A DNA stretch of 64,000 bases from Anaerobacillus alkalilacustris. GTDB lineage: Bacteria > Bacillota > Bacilli > Bacillales > Anaerobacillaceae. This document shows, piece after piece, positions 63,064 to 64,000 of this stretch (within the stretch, counting starts at the first letter, position 1; each line of letters begins with the position of its first letter). The notes below the pieces were generated by a model. It worked only from the letters and a program-made list of their open reading frames with translations, had not been told where the DNA came from and did not search any database. Location: NCBI RefSeq assembly GCF_001866005.1, contig NZ_MLQR01000029.1, positions 61,754-125,753 of the forward strand. Reading direction: 5' to 3'. Position numbers and translations under genes: made by a program.

Positions 63064-63160
63064 AATAGGGCTAACTCAATCTATCATAAAGTAATTTTTA
63101 TGAAAAACACAAATGAAATGTTTGGATTTCATAATCTTTACGAAGCGAGTTAGCCCTATT
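63064..63160. repeat. Perfect 14-base inverted repeat
   Basis: AATAGGGCTAACTC and GAGTTAGCCCTATT, 69 bases apart. It could be a terminator for the upstream helicase gene or a structured leader of recA. Confidence 0.6.
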
Positions 63161-63206
63161 AATTTTATTCATCGATAAACAAAGCTTCCACTCATGTTGG
63201 TATGAA

Positions 63207-63445
63207 GGAACCAACTCAATGATTAAAGTTAAGCTTATTTACCCCACTCTTAAGGGGCAGCAAGCCCCCCACTAGAAAACGTAAGAAAATCGGAAAGTGT
63301 AGGTGGGATTAACTGCCCCTTAAGGTCCGATATAGAAATAACTTTCATCAGTGAAAGCTGATGATTAGTTATTCTTATGCCTGTGGTATATGTTAAACTA
63401 ACAAGCAGTGGGGGATGAAGGCCCCCCACTGCTTGTTAGTTCAGC
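63207..63445 (-). repeat. Repeat family B, best-preserved copy
   Basis: Two hairpins in a row on the minus strand. First, AACTAACAAGCAGTGGGGG pairs perfectly with its complement at 63395-63441. Second, CTTAAGGGGCAG pairs with CTGCCCCTTAAG across about 60 bases, with an inner CCCAC/GTGGG stem. CCACAGGCATAAGAATA lies between them. Confidence 0.85.
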
Positions 63446-63451
63446 TTTATA

Positions 63452-64000
63452 TTAAAATTTCTTTTCTCTTTTTGGACGTGGTTTTGCAGGCTCAAGATTA
63501 ACTCGAATTCCATTTAATCTCGAATAGCGAAGTGCTTCATAAACAAACGGTGCACTATCTTCTGGGACCTCTACAAAGGTGAAATTTTCAAAGATATCAA
63601 TTCTTCCTATTGATTTTGGTAAAATTCCTACTAGTTCAGCAATTTCATCGACAATAATTTTAGGTGTTAGTTGAACATTTCTACCTACATTAATAAAAAA
63701 GCGAACCATGCCTTTTGCTGCACCTGTATCACCAAAATTATAACTATCATCTTCTACATTAAATTCACGATGGAAAGCTATATTCATAAGCGCGTTAACA
63801 ACTTTTTCAGCTGGATATTCAGAAAGCATATCCTTAACTAAAGAATCAAAAAATGTAGGCTGATCATTTGTCTCAATGATTTTAACTACTTGTTGTTTCC
63901 ATGATTCTTGTTGCTTTTCTACAACATCCTCAATCGTAGGAATTTCTTGAGAAGGTAATGTCATTTTAATTTCCATTTCAATAGAGCGCAAATGTTTCAT
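63452..64000 (-). CDS. DEAD-box RNA helicase, C-terminal part (cut by the window edge)
   Basis: The visible 182 residues are the C-terminal portion of an ATP-dependent RNA helicase. EMEIKMTLPSQEIPTIEDV is the usual end of the second RecA-like domain linker, and RFFINVGRNVQLTPKIIVDE with GRIDIFENFTFVEVP is the DbpA-type RNA-binding domain (RRM fold). The basic end KPRPKREKKF is typical. The helicase core lies beyond the window, so exact identity (CshA- or DbpA-like) is open. Confidence 0.88.
   Translation of the reverse strand: MKHLRSIEMEIKMTLPSQEIPTIEDVVEKQQESWKQQVVKIIETNDQPTFFDSLVKDMLSEYPAEKVVNALMNIAFHREFNVEDDSYNFGDTGAAKGMVRFFINVGRNVQLTPKIIVDEIAELVGILPKSIGRIDIFENFTFVEVPEDSAPFVYEALRYSRLNGIRVNLEPAKPRPKREKKF

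Larger units (their letters stand above)
62854..63451. other. Intergenic region between the DEAD-box gene and recA
   Basis: Contains the recA promoter and SOS box, an inverted repeat at 63064-63160 and a family B repeat at 63207-63445. No gene; cinA, which precedes recA in B. subtilis, is absent. Confidence 0.7.

Overview
The window is a low-GC segment of an endospore-forming member of the Bacillaceae (Bacillota). The evidence is the Bacillus subtilis-like gene order from recA to yneF (recA, rny, ymdB, spoVS, miaB, ricA, cotE, mutS, mutL, miaA, hfq, spoVK, hflX, ynbB, glnR, glnA, lexA, yneA, yneB, ynzC, tkt, sirA, yneF), many sporulation genes, Bacillus-type ribosome binding sites and LexA boxes, an S-box riboswitch and a BirA-regulated biotin operon. 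The genus cannot be fixed from sequence alone.

Layout. 1-1100 is a decayed mobile-element zone: an IS200/IS605 transposase cut by the window edge, a 6-phospho-beta-glucosidase remnant next to it, and an integrase tail. 1.1-15.7 kb is accessory: an alpha/beta hydrolase, spore transglutaminase, a YjcZ-like spore peptide, a DUF4317 protein, a cysteine-free MsrA-like protein behind a SAM riboswitch, a small zincin, a ZIP metal transporter, a CwlD-like amidase, SelO, a Crp/Fnr regulator divergent from ScdA, a broken flavodiiron protein and CcdC. 15.9-21.9 kb is the biotin operon bioA-bioD-bioB-bioF-bioH-bioC. 22-25 kb is the copper operon csoR-copA-copZ. 25.1-28.7 kb is a heterodimeric ABC exporter. 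28.9-64 kb is the conserved core block, nearly all on the minus strand, with additions relative to B. subtilis: a catalytically degenerate tyrosine recombinase next to hfq, an amidoligase-like gene between cotE and mutS, 2-oxoacid:ferredoxin oxidoreductase genes where tdh-kbl would be, and a DEAD-box helicase upstream of recA.

How genes work together. bioC and bioH supply pimeloyl-ACP and bioF-A-D-B complete biotin. CsoR senses Cu(I), CopA exports it and CopZ carries it. LexA, with three SOS boxes upstream of yneA-yneB-ynzC and one upstream of recA, forms the DNA damage switch. MutS/MutL perform mismatch repair. MiaA and MiaB make ms2i6A in tRNA, and RicA, RNase Y and YmdB act in mRNA decay and cell fate. 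GlnR/GlnA form the nitrogen module.

The most striking unexplained content is two families of interspersed structured repeats. Family A (about 50 to 350 bp, roughly 11 copies or fragments) has end sequences that vary together so that its terminal stem is kept, a strongly conserved palindromic tail, and a short internal frame of about 28 codons preceded by a Shine-Dalgarno-like AGGAG. Copies often begin within a few bases of a plus-strand stop codon. Family B (about 160 to 240 bp, 4 copies or fragments) consists of two consecutive hairpins with compensatory changes. No CRISPR array, rRNA or tRNA gene was seen.
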